Assembly (NCBI GenBank): GCA_910584845.1
Contig: CAJUDH010000002.1
Coordinates: 203,339 to 267,338 of the forward strand
Length of the DNA stretch: 64,000 nucleotides
Source of the DNA: an uncultured Lachnospiraceae bacterium
GTDB taxonomy: Bacteria > Bacillota > Clostridia > Lachnospirales > Lachnospiraceae
Direction of reading: 5' to 3'
A program made the translations under genes and the position numbers. Positions 1 through 9,386 of this stretch are shown piece by piece. The notes beneath the pieces are model-generated. The model did not search any database. It was not told the DNA's origin and worked only from the letters and a program-made list of their open reading frames with translations. Numbering within the stretch: the stretch's first letter is position 1; each line of letters begins with the position of its first letter.

Positions 1-80
1 AACCTCCCCTGCCTATAAACTTCCATACAACTTATCGCCTTGCGCCAACCGTCCTGTAAAAACCGGTTGTTTCGCGCCAT
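1..80 (-). CDS. partial CDS, 5' end only, unknown product
   Basis: The first 26 codons of an open frame start at an ATG at position 80 and run off the left edge of the window. A strong ribosome binding site (AAGGAAGGG) lies 7 bases upstream. The peptide begins MARNNRFLQDGWRKAIS. It follows the MalG-type permease stop by about 40 bp on the same strand with no terminator between, so it is probably the fifth gene of the pectin-sugar operon. A further hydrolase would fit that position, but the visible part is too short to identify a family. Confidence 0.55.
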   Translation of the reverse strand, partial: MARNNRFLQDGWRKAISCMEVYRQGR

Positions 81-120
81 TGCAGGCCCTTCCTTTATTG
101 GCTGCCCGGCGCCGCCTTCG

Positions 121-957
121 TCAGCCTTTTACGCCGCTGGCAGCAAGGCCTCCGGTAATATACCGCTGCAGCACGATAAATATAACAATAATCGGTATGA
201 TTGACAAGATAGAGGCCGCCAAGATGGAATTCCAGTCCACGCCCATGGTCCCGATGTAGCTTTTTATGGCGATCTGGATCGTAAAATTATCCTGGTCAGA
301 CAATACCATCAGGGGGAGGATATAGTCATTCCACCTCCACATGAAAGAAAAGATTGTCAAAGTAACGGTTACGGAAGACCCTAAGGGAAGCATCAGCGCC
401 CGGAAAATATGGAACTCCGACGCCCCGTCCAGCCTCCCCGATTCTACCAGCTCCAAGGGAATGGACATATAATGCTGGCGGTACATGAAAATGCCTGTTG
501 TAGTCGTAACCACCGGCAATATGCATCCCCAGATGTTATTATAAAGCCCCATCTCACTGACCACCGTAAACTGGGCGATGGTAAGGATTTCCCCGGGAAT
601 CAAGGTACCCAGCAGGAAAATGGCAAACACCTTATTGACGTAAGAAACCTCTTTCCGGTAAATGGCAAGGGCATAACCGCACATAGCGCTGATCACCACG
701 GTTATTACTGTGCCCACAACGGCAAGGAACAGGCTGTTTTTCACATAATTGAAAAGCCCGTCCTCCACCACGCCCGCATAAGAGCTGGCATCCGGGTTCT
801 GGGGAAACAAGTGAAGCGGATAGGCAAACAGCTCGGACGATGGCTTAAAAGAGCTGAAGCACAGCCAAATAATCGGAAAAATCATCAGGAATGCCACCGC
901 CATCCCCAGTAAGGTCACAAGAGCTACTTCCAGTTTTCGTTTCGTTGACCCTTCCAT
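121..957 (-). CDS. carbohydrate ABC transporter permease, MalG type
   Basis: This 278-residue inner subunit of a carbohydrate-uptake-1 ABC importer has six hydrophobic segments. The EAA-loop that docks on the ATPase is at about residues 172-191 (ESGRLDGASEFHIFRALMLP). Its start overlaps the stop of the upstream MalF-type permease (TAATG), so the two are translationally coupled. No ATPase gene is visible here; in clostridia such importers commonly share one MsmK-type ATPase encoded elsewhere. The neighbouring GH105 hydrolase points to unsaturated galacturonate-rhamnose oligosaccharides as cargo. That substrate is inferred from context. Confidence 0.93.
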   Translation of the reverse strand: MEGSTKRKLEVALVTLLGMAVAFLMIFPIIWLCFSSFKPSSELFAYPLHLFPQNPDASSYAGVVEDGLFNYVKNSLFLAVVGTVITVVISAMCGYALAIYRKEVSYVNKVFAIFLLGTLIPGEILTIAQFTVVSEMGLYNNIWGCILPVVTTTTGIFMYRQHYMSIPLELVESGRLDGASEFHIFRALMLPLGSSVTVTLTIFSFMWRWNDYILPLMVLSDQDNFTIQIAIKSYIGTMGVDWNSILAASILSIIPIIVIFIVLQRYITGGLAASGVKG

Positions 958-1841
958 TACACCTCACCTCCGCCTTTCGTGGCCTTAAACTGAACCACCG
1001 CAATTACGATAAACAGTATACTGATCAAAATGCCTGCCGCCGACGCATACCCGTACCGGGACTGGTTAAACCCTTGGTCAAATATGTATTGGACCACATA
1101 GGTTGTGGAAGAGCCTGGCCCGCCCAGGGAAATCCCCTGGATCAACGCGTATTCTTTCAAAAGGTTTACCGTGGATAAAAGCAGGACGATAAACGTAGTC
1201 GGCATCAGCAAAGGCAAAGTGATCCGGAAGAAAGACTGGACCTTTTTCGCCCCGTCCACACTGGCCGCCTCATAAAGCTCCCTGGAAATGTTGTTGATCC
1301 CCCCAACATACAAAAGCATGTAATATCCGGCAGAAATCCAATTGGAGGCCACGCTGATGACCACCGTGGCCAGCACCGGGTTTAAGGACCACTGCAACGG
1401 GTCGGCCCCTATCTTTTGCAGGAGGAAATTTACCAGCCCATACTCCTGCCCGAACATCCAATTGATGGTAATACCGGCTACCAAAGCCGAGAACAGAACC
1501 GGGATGTAAACCAACGTCCGCACGAGGGTAGTGCCTTTGAGGCTTTGGGAGGTCACCAGCGCCGCCAAAAGCAGCGGGATGGCAACCTTAAAGGGCAGGT
1601 TGCAGGCCGTATATACCATTGTCCTGGACAATGTCTTGTAAAAATCCCCGCTGGTCAAAATATCGACGTAATTCTTTATCCCCATAAAATCCATGGTTTT
1701 CCACCCGTCATAATTGGTAAATGAAAACCAGATGCTCATACCCAGCGGAAGCAGGAAAAACACTCCAAACAGCAGCAGGGAAGGAAGCACGAACATCCAG
1801 AAAGACCGGTCGTGGCTAAATGCCTGATTTTTCCTTTTCAT
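957..1841 (-). CDS. carbohydrate ABC transporter permease, MalF type
   Basis: This 294-residue partner permease of the same importer belongs to the MalF/UgpA/LplB family. It has an N-terminal membrane segment from about residue 15, further hydrophobic segments, and an EAA-loop at about residues 191-210 (YEAASVDGAKKVQSFF). It pairs with the MalG-type subunit, whose start codon overlaps its stop by one base. It sits about 70 bp downstream of the binding lipoprotein in the same operon. Confidence 0.93.
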   Translation of the reverse strand: MKRKNQAFSHDRSFWMFVLPSLLLFGVFFLLPLGMSIWFSFTNYDGWKTMDFMGIKNYVDILTSGDFYKTLSRTMVYTACNLPFKVAIPLLLAALVTSQSLKGTTLVRTLVYIPVLFSALVAGITINWMFGQEYGLVNFLLQKIGADPLQWSLNPVLATVVISVASNWISAGYYMLLYVGGINNISRELYEAASVDGAKKVQSFFRITLPLLMPTTFIVLLLSTVNLLKEYALIQGISLGGPGSSTTYVVQYIFDQGFNQSRYGYASAAGILISILFIVIAVVQFKATKGGGEV

Positions 1842-1914
1842 TATATAGTCCCTTCTGGTTCAAACGAGAACCTTTCATCTATCGCCATATCCGTTGTAAT
1901 ACATCCTCCGCCGG

Positions 1915-3264
1915 TTAATATGCCATATCCCATCCGGAGGACTCCGCCAAGGCTTTAGCAAAGCCGTCCAGGGCATCTTTGGCTGACAATTCGCCTGCTA
2001 CTGCGCGCTTCAGGGCGTCCCTGTACTCATTATCCTTATACGTCCTCCAGGAAGAGCTCTCATCCACCATGAAAGTATCCGTCACATAGCCGGCTTCATT
2101 CTGAATAATGGCAAAATCTTCTTTGGCCTTGTCTGTATCCGGAGTATACGTGATGCCATTCATCACAGACGGCTCTTTGCGGATCTGCAGGAACTCTTCA
2201 TATTGCCCTTTTTCAAACAGCCAGGCCACAAACTGTTTTGCCAGCTCCGGATTTTTGCCGTTGACAGGGATTGCCAGGGCCTCGCCGCCGATGATGGCCG
2301 ACTGCCCCGCACTCCCCTTAGGGGTGGGCATGACGCCAAAGGTAAATTTGGAAACCTCCGTGGTAAAAGTATTATAGTTCCAGGAACCTGACAGTAAAAT
2401 AGCCGCGTCCCCGTTCTTAAAATATTCGACCGGGTTATCCGTAGTCCCGCCGGCCCAGATGGCCTTAGGCATCACCTCATTATTGGCCTGGACGAACCGT
2501 TCCAGCGTCTGTATGTTCTCCGGGCTGTTGACGGCCACCTTGAAGGTATCCCCGTCTTGCTGCACCAGGGAACCGCCGCCTGCATACATCAAAATATCGT
2601 AGCGGGCCCGGGACACATCCGCTGCAAAACCATATTTCACGCCGCCCTTTTCCTGAAGGGTTTTCGCATTTTCATAAAGCTCATCCCAGGTCCAAGGCTT
2701 ATCAATGGTCGGCGCGTCAATGCCGGCCGCCGCAAAAGCGTCCTGGTTATAAAACATGCAGGTGGTAGTATATTGGTCCGGAATTCCGGTAATGGTATCG
2801 GATGTGTAGGATTTCCCCACGATCTTCAAAGCCGAACCGTTAAACTGGGACAAGTCCAGCACCGTATCCATATCCACGAACTCTTCCGGGTACAGTTGGT
2901 GTAAACGGGTAGTTGCCACCAAGTCCGGAAGGTCATTATTTTTTGCCATGGAGGGGAACTTGCTTAACATATCGTCATGGGAAATGATGATTTGTTTGAT
3001 CTCGTTGCCCGTCTCCTCGGACCATTTTTTCAGTGCGCTGCCCAAAGCGTCGCCCTCCCCCGGCTCTTCAGAGATCATCACCTGCAGCGTCTGCCCGGTG
3101 ATTGGGCCGGCATTTTCGTTGCCCGCATTTCCTGACGCATCCTGCCCCCCTGCCGGGGCCCCGCCGTTTCCTGGCTTAGACGCCCCCCCACAGGCAGACA
3201 GCGATCCAACTGCCAACGCTGCAGCCATTACACCTGCCATGGTCTTTCTAAACATTTTTTTCAT
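1915..3264 (-). CDS. sugar-binding lipoprotein of ABC importer
   Basis: This 449-residue extracellular solute-binding protein (family 1, MalE-like) has a lipoprotein signal peptide. The lipobox ends LSAC, making Cys25 the lipidated residue, followed by a Gly/Ala/Asn-rich linker to about residue 52. It captures the oligosaccharide outside the cell and hands it to the two downstream permeases. Its ribosome binding site (GAGAGGAGG) lies inside the last codons of the GH105 gene, four bases away, so the two are co-translated. Cargo is inferred to be pectin-derived oligosaccharide. Confidence 0.92.
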   Translation of the reverse strand: MKKMFRKTMAGVMAAALAVGSLSACGGASKPGNGGAPAGGQDASGNAGNENAGPITGQTLQVMISEEPGEGDALGSALKKWSEETGNEIKQIIISHDDMLSKFPSMAKNNDLPDLVATTRLHQLYPEEFVDMDTVLDLSQFNGSALKIVGKSYTSDTITGIPDQYTTTCMFYNQDAFAAAGIDAPTIDKPWTWDELYENAKTLQEKGGVKYGFAADVSRARYDILMYAGGGSLVQQDGDTFKVAVNSPENIQTLERFVQANNEVMPKAIWAGGTTDNPVEYFKNGDAAILLSGSWNYNTFTTEVSKFTFGVMPTPKGSAGQSAIIGGEALAIPVNGKNPELAKQFVAWLFEKGQYEEFLQIRKEPSVMNGITYTPDTDKAKEDFAIIQNEAGYVTDTFMVDESSSWRTYKDNEYRDALKRAVAGELSAKDALDGFAKALAESSGWDMAY

Positions 3265-3268
3265 TCCG

Positions 3269-4381
3269 TTAATCCTCCTCTCGTTTGGTCATGTATTTTT
3301 TGCTTTCCATAAAGAAAAGCATCGCCAGCGCTTGCCCGTATGGCATGGGTTTTAGCTCGACCTCTTTATAAAAATCCCGGGATTCCCTTCCCATAGGCGT
3401 CCCGTAAGAAACCTGATGGACGACCCCTTCCTCGTCCGTATACCCCAGGATCGGCTCGACCGCCCGCATCGCCCGCATTGCCCACTCTTCCTTACCTAGC
3501 CCCATACCGGTCCCTTTCAGGATCCCATAGGCAAACCCACAGGTGGCGCTTGCCTCCACATAGGACTCTTTGTCATCCACCAAAGTATGCCACATGCCGT
3601 TGTCTTCCTGATACTCGAGCAAGGCTTCCACCTGGCGCCGCCAGGTCTGGGCCAAAAACTTTTTAACGCTTCCGCTTACAGGGGCCATATCTAAGTATTC
3701 CGGGATTGCTGCCGTTACCCAGCAGTTCCCCCGCCCCCAAAAAGCACCGGCAAAATTATGGTTTCCTTTGAATGTCCAGCCATGGTACCATAGCCCCGTC
3801 TTGCGGTCTGCCAAATATTTGACATGAAGCAAAAACTGATATTCGGCCTCGTCCAGATACCGCTGCTCCCCCGAAATCCGTCCCATGTTCGCCAGGAACA
3901 AAACCGTCATAAACAAAGTGTCGTCCCAAAGTTCCCCTTCATTCAGCGAATCGGACGTGATATGCTGAAGCCCGCCTTCGCGGGTCCTCGGGAAATCCTG
4001 GCAAATCCACTCTGCCCACTCTTTACAGACATCCAGGTAATCTTCCCTTTCCAGTTCTTTTGCCACAAAAGACATTGCCAAAAGCGGCGTTACCGTGTTT
4101 ACATTTTTTGCCGGAAGCCCGACTGCAAGCTGCCTCTCATAGTAAGAAACCAGTATCTTCAAATACCTGGAATCCCTGGTATCCTGATAGAGCTTCCAAA
4201 CGCCGTATAGCCCTACCCCTTGCGTCCATTCCCAGTATTGGTATTTGCGGATATCGTCATTGGCAAGGTTTTTCGTCTTCATACCTTCAAGAAACTGCTC
4301 GTCTTCTTCGTACAATACTTTCTCAAAGCTGCTAAGATATTTATCTACAGCCCGGTCAATATCCCCTTTTGTGTAGGCCAT
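3269..4381 (-). CDS. glycoside hydrolase family 105/88, unsaturated galacturonyl hydrolase
   Basis: This 370-residue protein resembles YteR/YesR unsaturated rhamnogalacturonyl hydrolases, which remove the 4,5-unsaturated uronic acid left on pectin fragments by lyases. The (alpha/alpha)6-barrel pattern is visible, with a WDDT motif at residues 152-155 carrying the Asp expected to be catalytic. The conserved stretch GNHNFAGAFWGRGNCW follows. No signal peptide is present, so it acts in the cytoplasm on imported oligosaccharide. The start at 4381 was chosen over one 12 codons upstream because GGAGGGGG lies directly before it. It is the first gene of the operon. GH88 on glycosaminoglycan fragments is the main alternative. 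Confidence 0.88.
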   Translation of the reverse strand: MAYTKGDIDRAVDKYLSSFEKVLYEEDEQFLEGMKTKNLANDDIRKYQYWEWTQGVGLYGVWKLYQDTRDSRYLKILVSYYERQLAVGLPAKNVNTVTPLLAMSFVAKELEREDYLDVCKEWAEWICQDFPRTREGGLQHITSDSLNEGELWDDTLFMTVLFLANMGRISGEQRYLDEAEYQFLLHVKYLADRKTGLWYHGWTFKGNHNFAGAFWGRGNCWVTAAIPEYLDMAPVSGSVKKFLAQTWRRQVEALLEYQEDNGMWHTLVDDKESYVEASATCGFAYGILKGTGMGLGKEEWAMRAMRAVEPILGYTDEEGVVHQVSYGTPMGRESRDFYKEVELKPMPYGQALAMLFFMESKKYMTKREED

Positions 4382-4839
4382 TGTCCCCCTCCTTTCCTCT
4401 TTGGGCACCGGCGCCACCCTACGGCTTTGGGGTAGCCTTTTCCAACTGCCCTATGGCTTTTATCATAACACTTGCCCACATCAATATCTACACCATTTTT
4501 TGTCTTTTTGATTTAATAATATTGCATTTTTTGCTATAAAATTAATTATTCTATCCAATAGAATCATATTTTTCTTCCCATTTTTAACTATTTTCACATA
4601 TTTTTTTACCATGCTATTGTATTTTTCCCCTTTTTGTGTTTTACTGAAAATTAATATACCAACATGTCCCCCGTGCAAAAAACCTGCAGCGGCCTCCGGT
4701 AAACCGGGGCAAAACATGGAACCTGGCTTGCCAGGCCCCTTTGTCAAAGCGCGGCTGCGCCATCCGCTTTGTAAAAACAGGTTTTTCCGGATGGGCACAT
4801 GCAGCAATTTAAACTATTTACCGTCAAGAGGAACCTGCC
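4382..4839. promoter_or_regulatory. divergent control region, pectin operon and AraC gene
   Basis: This 458-bp gap separates the divergent GH105 operon and araC-type gene. On the minus strand a TATGAT -10 (4462-4467) with a TG one base upstream but no good -35 could serve the operon, as expected of an activator-dependent promoter. The middle (4490-4650) is very AT-rich. The half nearest the regulator is GC-richer and holds no credible gene. Confidence 0.4.
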
Positions 4840-5781
4840 ATGAAATATTACCCTAACACTTCGTTAAAATACGAACAAGGCTTTTCCATCGTCATTAATA
4901 ATATGACCATCCCGATTGAAAACTCCACCTGCTACTTTTTCGATTACGATAAAAGGAGCCAATCTGTCAACATGGAATTCCCTCATTTCCATATTTTCTA
5001 TGAAATGATGATCTTATTAAGCCCCAAGGCCAACCATTTCGTAGAAGGGAAATGTTATGACATGATTGCCAACGACATTATTTTGCTTCCGCCGTCTGTC
5101 TTGCACCAGTCCGTGTATTTGCCCGGACCGCCCAGCGACCGCATCGTCATTGGCTTTATGCTGCCAAAACAGGACACCTACACCAACGGCTACAGCGAAA
5201 TTTTATCCGTTTTCAACACCGCCCAACCGATTTACCGGTTTCACCGGGAAGAACAGAACCGGTTGTTTTCCCGGCTTAACGAGATCACTGAAATGAGCCG
5301 GAATATTCAAAATCCCGGCGTACGCAACTTAATGATCCATTGTAAGTTCATGGAATTTTTATTCCTGCTGTACAGCATCCAAAACCATAACCAATATGCA
5401 CCCAGCCCGGAAAACGGGCTAAAAGACAAAATGTATACCATTACCAATTATATCCATACCCATTACGGGGAAAAGATTTCCTTAGCCTCCATAGCAGATA
5501 CCTTTTATATCAGCCCCTATTACCTCTCTCACCGCTTTAAAGAAGTAACCGGCTACACAGTAGTGGAATACATCCAGCTTACCCGGGTCAAAAACGCCCA
5601 ATACCTGCTGCTGAACTCTGACAACAAGATTACCCGGATTTCCGAGCAAACCGGATTTTCCAGTTTTAGCCAATTTAACCGGGTGTTCCGGAAATTTTGT
5701 GGCATGTCCCCCTCAGACTATAAAATATCTGCCCATAACCAAACCATTTATGGGGTAACCTTACCAAAGGACAGCCAATAA
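4840..5781 (+). CDS. AraC family transcriptional regulator
   Basis: This 313-residue regulator has an N-terminal cupin-like sensing domain (about residues 15-170) and a C-terminal pair of helix-turn-helix motifs (about residues 198-300). The AraC signature is visible in ISLASIADTFYISPYYLSHR and in GFSSFSQFNRVFRK. It is divergent from the pectin-sugar operon and is probably its activator, responding to the imported sugar. The regulatory role is inferred from position. Confidence 0.9.
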   Translation: MKYYPNTSLKYEQGFSIVINNMTIPIENSTCYFFDYDKRSQSVNMEFPHFHIFYEMMILLSPKANHFVEGKCYDMIANDIILLPPSVLHQSVYLPGPPSDRIVIGFMLPKQDTYTNGYSEILSVFNTAQPIYRFHREEQNRLFSRLNEITEMSRNIQNPGVRNLMIHCKFMEFLFLLYSIQNHNQYAPSPENGLKDKMYTITNYIHTHYGEKISLASIADTFYISPYYLSHRFKEVTGYTVVEYIQLTRVKNAQYLLLNSDNKITRISEQTGFSSFSQFNRVFRKFCGMSPSDYKISAHNQTIYGVTLPKDSQ

Positions 5782-5817
5782 AGACAAACTACCCCGGATT
5801 TATATTTTTAAACAGCA

Positions 5818-5851
5818 AAAGGCATACCGGCCCATCGGCCGGTATGCCTTT
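5818..5851. terminator. bidirectional terminator between araC-type and dehydratase genes
   Basis: A perfect hairpin of 14-bp arms (5818-5831 and 5838-5851) with a 6-base loop lies between two convergent genes. It has A-rich and T-rich flanks on both sides, so it can work for both strands. Confidence 0.8.
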
Positions 5852-5879
5852 CCAAACAAAACAGGCTTTTTATCGTATG

Positions 5880-7631
5880 TCAATCTTCTTTATATTCCAA
5901 ATAAGCGCCCTTCATCGGAGAAGCCGCCAGATCTGAAAACAGACGCAGCACCCCCCGCTTATATTTTACCGGCTTAGGCTGCCAGCTTTTTTTCCGCTCT
6001 TTTAGGATAGCGCTTATCTCGTCGGGCGTCTTCCGTTCCCCTTTAATGCCCACAATATCCAGGATGCGCTTCTTAATATCCAGATAAATCAGGTCCCCTT
6101 CTTCCACCAAGGCAATCGGCCCCCCTGCCTGGGCTTCCGGGCTGCAATGGCCAATGACCGGGCCTGTAGATGCGCCGGAAAAACGCCCGTCAGTTATCAG
6201 GGCAATGCTTTTACCCAATTCCTTGTCGGAAGAAATCGCCTCGGAGGTATAGAACATCTCCGGCATCCCAGACCCTTTGGGGCCTTCATAGCGGATAAAT
6301 ACCGCGTCCCCAGGCTTAACTTTGTGGTGGAGGACGGCGTCGATGCACTCCTCCTCGCTGTCAAAAGGCCTGGCGTTAAGGACGGCAGAAAACATCTCCT
6401 TGGGGCAGGCGGTATGTTTGATCACCGCCCCTTCCGGGGCCAGGTTCCCCTTGAGGATAGCAATGGAACCGTCGGTTCCCATCGCCTGCCCATAGGGCCG
6501 GATAATATCTTCCCGCTTCAAATCCAGCCCATATTTTTTGTTGGCTTCCTCCAGCCATTTCTGGCAGCGGCCGTAAAAGCCGTTTTGCTTTAGCTCCTCC
6601 AAGTTCTCCCCCAAGGTCTTGCCGGTAACCGTCATGGCATCCAGGTGCAGGGAACGTTTGATTTCTTCCATAATGGCCGGAACGCCACCGGCATAATAAA
6701 AAAATTCAGCCGGCCAACGGCCAGACGGGCGCACGTCCAACAGGTAACGGGCCCCCCGGTGGAGGCGGTCAAAGGTGTCGCCGGTAATCTCAATGCCGAA
6801 TTCATGGGCAATGGCCGGGATATGGAGCAGGCAATTGGTAGAACCGGAGATCGCGGCATGGACCAAAATGGCGTTTTCAAAGCTTTCCCTGGTCACAATA
6901 TCGCTGGGTTTCCGGTTCTCTGTCCGGGCCAGCTCTACCGCCAGCTTTCCGGCGTTTTTGGCATATGTGGCCAAATCCGGGCTGGTGGCGGGGAGCAGGG
7001 CGCTGCCAGGCAAGGCAAGGCCCAGGGCCTCAGCCATAATCTGCATGGTAGATGCCGTGCCGATAAAAGAGCAGGCGCCACAGCTGGGGCAGGCGTTGCA
7101 TTTGGCCCAATTCAGCTCCTCTTCACGGATCTCCCCCCGCTCATACCTGGCAGAGTACATCCCCAACTGCTCTAACGTCAACAAGTCAGGCCCCGCTGCC
7201 ATAGTGCCGCCGGTGACTACCACAGAAGGGATGTCCACCCTGGCCAGCCCCATTAAATTGCCCGGCAGCCCTTTGTCGCAGCTGGCCATAAAAATACCGG
7301 CGTCAAAAGGGGTGGCGTTAGCCTGGATTTCAATCATATTGGCGATCATTTCCCGGCTGGCAAGGGAAAAATTGATACCGTCGGTCCCCTGGCTCTCCCC
7401 GTCGCACATGTCCGTGCAGAAATACCGGGCGCCGTATCCCCCGGCCTCGGCAACCCCCTGGCGTGCAGCCTCCACCAGCCGGTCCAAATGGCCGGAGCCC
7501 GGGTGGCTGTCGCCAAAGGTGCTTTCAATAAAAATCTGTGGTTTTGCCAGGTCTTCCGGCTTCCAGCCGGTCCCCAGGCGCAAAGGATCCAGCTCTGGCG
7601 CAAGCTGGCGCATTTTTTGACTGATTAACAT
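5880..7631 (-). CDS. IlvD/Edd family dehydratase, probable sugar-acid dehydratase
   Basis: This 583-residue iron-sulfur dehydratase belongs to the IlvD/Edd family, which removes water from dihydroxy acids to give 2-keto acids. Cluster-type cysteines are visible at about Cys76 (TDMCDG), Cys118 (ASCDKG) and in CPSCGAC (181-187). The C-terminal signature TDGRFSGASTGPVIGH is intact. The start at 7631 was preferred over one 22 codons upstream because AGAAAGGAAAC precedes it. The neighbours are a GntP permease and a GntR regulator rather than branched-chain amino acid genes, so the substrate is more likely an aldonic acid (gluconate, galactonate, arabonate or xylonate) than dihydroxyisovalerate. 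The exact sugar acid cannot be told from sequence. Confidence 0.85.
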   Translation of the reverse strand: MLISQKMRQLAPELDPLRLGTGWKPEDLAKPQIFIESTFGDSHPGSGHLDRLVEAARQGVAEAGGYGARYFCTDMCDGESQGTDGINFSLASREMIANMIEIQANATPFDAGIFMASCDKGLPGNLMGLARVDIPSVVVTGGTMAAGPDLLTLEQLGMYSARYERGEIREEELNWAKCNACPSCGACSFIGTASTMQIMAEALGLALPGSALLPATSPDLATYAKNAGKLAVELARTENRKPSDIVTRESFENAILVHAAISGSTNCLLHIPAIAHEFGIEITGDTFDRLHRGARYLLDVRPSGRWPAEFFYYAGGVPAIMEEIKRSLHLDAMTVTGKTLGENLEELKQNGFYGRCQKWLEEANKKYGLDLKREDIIRPYGQAMGTDGSIAILKGNLAPEGAVIKHTACPKEMFSAVLNARPFDSEEECIDAVLHHKVKPGDAVFIRYEGPKGSGMPEMFYTSEAISSDKELGKSIALITDGRFSGASTGPVIGHCSPEAQAGGPIALVEEGDLIYLDIKKRILDIVGIKGERKTPDEISAILKERKKSWQPKPVKYKRGVLRLFSDLAASPMKGAYLEYKED

Positions 7632-7705
7632 AACGGGTTTCCTTTCTTTAAAACTATATTTTTGGCAAAATACCGTGATAGCATTGGTTTGCTTCAATAT
7701 TTCTT

Positions 7706-7734
7706 AATATAACATGTGATGTCATATGTTTCAA
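7706..7734 (-). promoter_or_regulatory. dehydratase promoter with putative GntR operator
   Basis: A minus-strand promoter reads TTGAAA (7729-7734), a 17-bp spacer and TATATT (7706-7711). The spacer is occupied by an imperfect palindrome (AACATGTGATGTCATATGTT, 7711-7730) that shares the TATGACRT core with the operator before gntP. Confidence 0.6.
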
Positions 7735-7891
7735 TTATTAGATTTGCATAATTTCTATCCTTTTTCTTTGTATAACATTCCTATCTAAAGAACAAAATAT
7801 TTAAATTTTCAAAATTTATCGTTATTTTTAACAAATACGTCTTTAATTTTATATGGAATATGTAGAATTATTGTTTTTTACACTTTATCAT

Positions 7892-7920
7892 TTGACATAC
7901 GACGTATGACGTGTTATGTT
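7892..7920 (+). promoter_or_regulatory. gntP promoter with palindromic operator
   Basis: A plus-strand promoter reads TTGACA (7892-7897), 17 bp and TATGTT (7915-7920). A perfect 13-bp palindrome, CATACGACGTATG (7896-7908), overlaps the -35 box and runs into TGACGTGTTATG. Placement over the promoter fits repression by the GntR-family protein encoded at 9604. The 354-bp gap holding both promoters is otherwise AT-rich with no gene seen. Confidence 0.65.
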
Positions 7921-7985
7921 TTACGCATAAACCTTGGCGCCTTTGCGGGGCATTGATACCAAACATATTCAAAAGGAGGCATATT

Positions 7986-9380
7986 ATGTTGTTGTTAGTA
8001 TTCCTTATTTCTATTGCTGCTTTACTCCTCTGTATTATCAAAGTCAAATTAAATCCCTTTGTGGCCCTTCTCGTATGTGCTTATGGCACCGGCATTATGA
8101 CCCTGGCCACTTATGCCAAAGGGTTGGCTCCGGACGGCTTTTCCTCCCTTGCCGATGTAACGAACTGTATCACAAATAATTTCGGCTCTACTTTAGGTTC
8201 CATCGGCATCGTCACCGGCCTGGGGGTTATGCTGGGCATGTTCATGTATGAATCCGGAGGGATCGACAGTATTGTTGATAAAGTGCTGAAAGCCGTCGGG
8301 CCGAAACGTTCCCAGTATGCGGTATCCGTGGCAGGTTTTATCACCGGCATCCCGGTTTTTGGCGATGTGGTATATATTATGTTTGCGCCCATGTTACGGG
8401 TACTCTCCCGCAAAACCGGCTATTCCATGGCTGCTTATGGCGGTGCGCTGGCCATTGCCACCACCTGTACCTTTGCCCTGGTACTGCCTACGGCCCCTCC
8501 GTTAGCAGTAGCCGGAGCCATGAAAATCAATGTGGGCATATTCTTCTTTTACGCATTGATCTCTGCTTTTATCGGCATGTTTATGGGCGGCATTGTTTAT
8601 GGAGGCATTGTAAACCGGCAAGATCAAAAAGCGGGGAAATCCTGGGATTTCTCTGACCTGGATGCCGAACTTAGCGAAAATGCCTCCAAAGCTTCCCACA
8701 AACCCAAAATGGGGGCCGTAGCCGCCCTTTCCATCCTCCTGGTCCCCATTATCCTGATCCTGGCTGGTTCCTTCTCCGCCTTCTTACTGCCTAAGGATAG
8801 CAACGTTTTAAAAATCCTCACCTTTTTGGGCGACAAGAATGTAGCCATGACCATCGGTGTCCTTTACGGCGCATTCCTTTCCCGCCCCCACCTGGACCGC
8901 TCCATCACGGAAATCATGAATGACGGTGCGGATAAAATAGGCCTGGTCCTGCTTATTACTGGGGCCGGCGGCGCTTACGGCGGCGTTTTAAAAGCTTGTG
9001 GCATTGCCAATGTAATTACGGACGGCCTGCAAGGCCTGCATATGCCTGTCCTGGTGATGTGCTTTGCCATTGCCCAGGTACTGCGCATCGCCACCGGCTC
9101 CACAACCGTGTCGCTGACTACCACGGCCGCCATTGTTTCTTCCGCGGCTGCAGCCTCCGGCATATCCCCGGTCCTGTGCGCCGTTGCCGTTTGCGCAGGC
9201 GGCATTGGCCTGTCCCTCCCCAATGATTCCGGCTTCTGGGCTGTTTCCCGCTTTTTCCACCTCAATGAGGTAGACACCATCCGCGGCTGGACCATAGGGG
9301 GCTTTGTTGCCGGTATCTCCATTTTGTTATTCACTTGTGCCCTCAGCCTGTTTCAAGGGTTCCTCCCTGGGTTAAGCTGA
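7986..9380 (+). CDS. GntP family gluconate-type permease
   Basis: This 464-residue, strongly hydrophobic protein belongs to the GntP gluconate:proton symporter family. About a dozen membrane segments are apparent, with family motifs such as GGAYGGVLKACG and RIATGSTTVSLTTTAA. The start at 7986 follows AAAAGGAGG by 7 bases and begins directly with a membrane segment (MLLLVFLISIAALLL). It is divergent from the dehydratase, which should act on the imported sugar acid. Confidence 0.9.
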   Translation: MLLLVFLISIAALLLCIIKVKLNPFVALLVCAYGTGIMTLATYAKGLAPDGFSSLADVTNCITNNFGSTLGSIGIVTGLGVMLGMFMYESGGIDSIVDKVLKAVGPKRSQYAVSVAGFITGIPVFGDVVYIMFAPMLRVLSRKTGYSMAAYGGALAIATTCTFALVLPTAPPLAVAGAMKINVGIFFFYALISAFIGMFMGGIVYGGIVNRQDQKAGKSWDFSDLDAELSENASKASHKPKMGAVAALSILLVPIILILAGSFSAFLLPKDSNVLKILTFLGDKNVAMTIGVLYGAFLSRPHLDRSITEIMNDGADKIGLVLLITGAGGAYGGVLKACGIANVITDGLQGLHMPVLVMCFAIAQVLRIATGSTTVSLTTTAAIVSSAAAASGISPVLCAVAVCAGGIGLSLPNDSGFWAVSRFFHLNEVDTIRGWTIGGFVAGISILLFTCALSLFQGFLPGLS

Positions 9381-9386
9381 CCCCCC

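Noticed and set aside
4481..4807. 108-residue minus-strand open frame in the AraC divergent region
   Set aside because: It has no ribosome binding site, spans the AT-rich promoter region and has a composition unlike a protein.
6775..7620. 281-residue plus-strand open frame
   Set aside because: It is antisense to the IlvD/Edd dehydratase and has no family signature or ribosome binding site.
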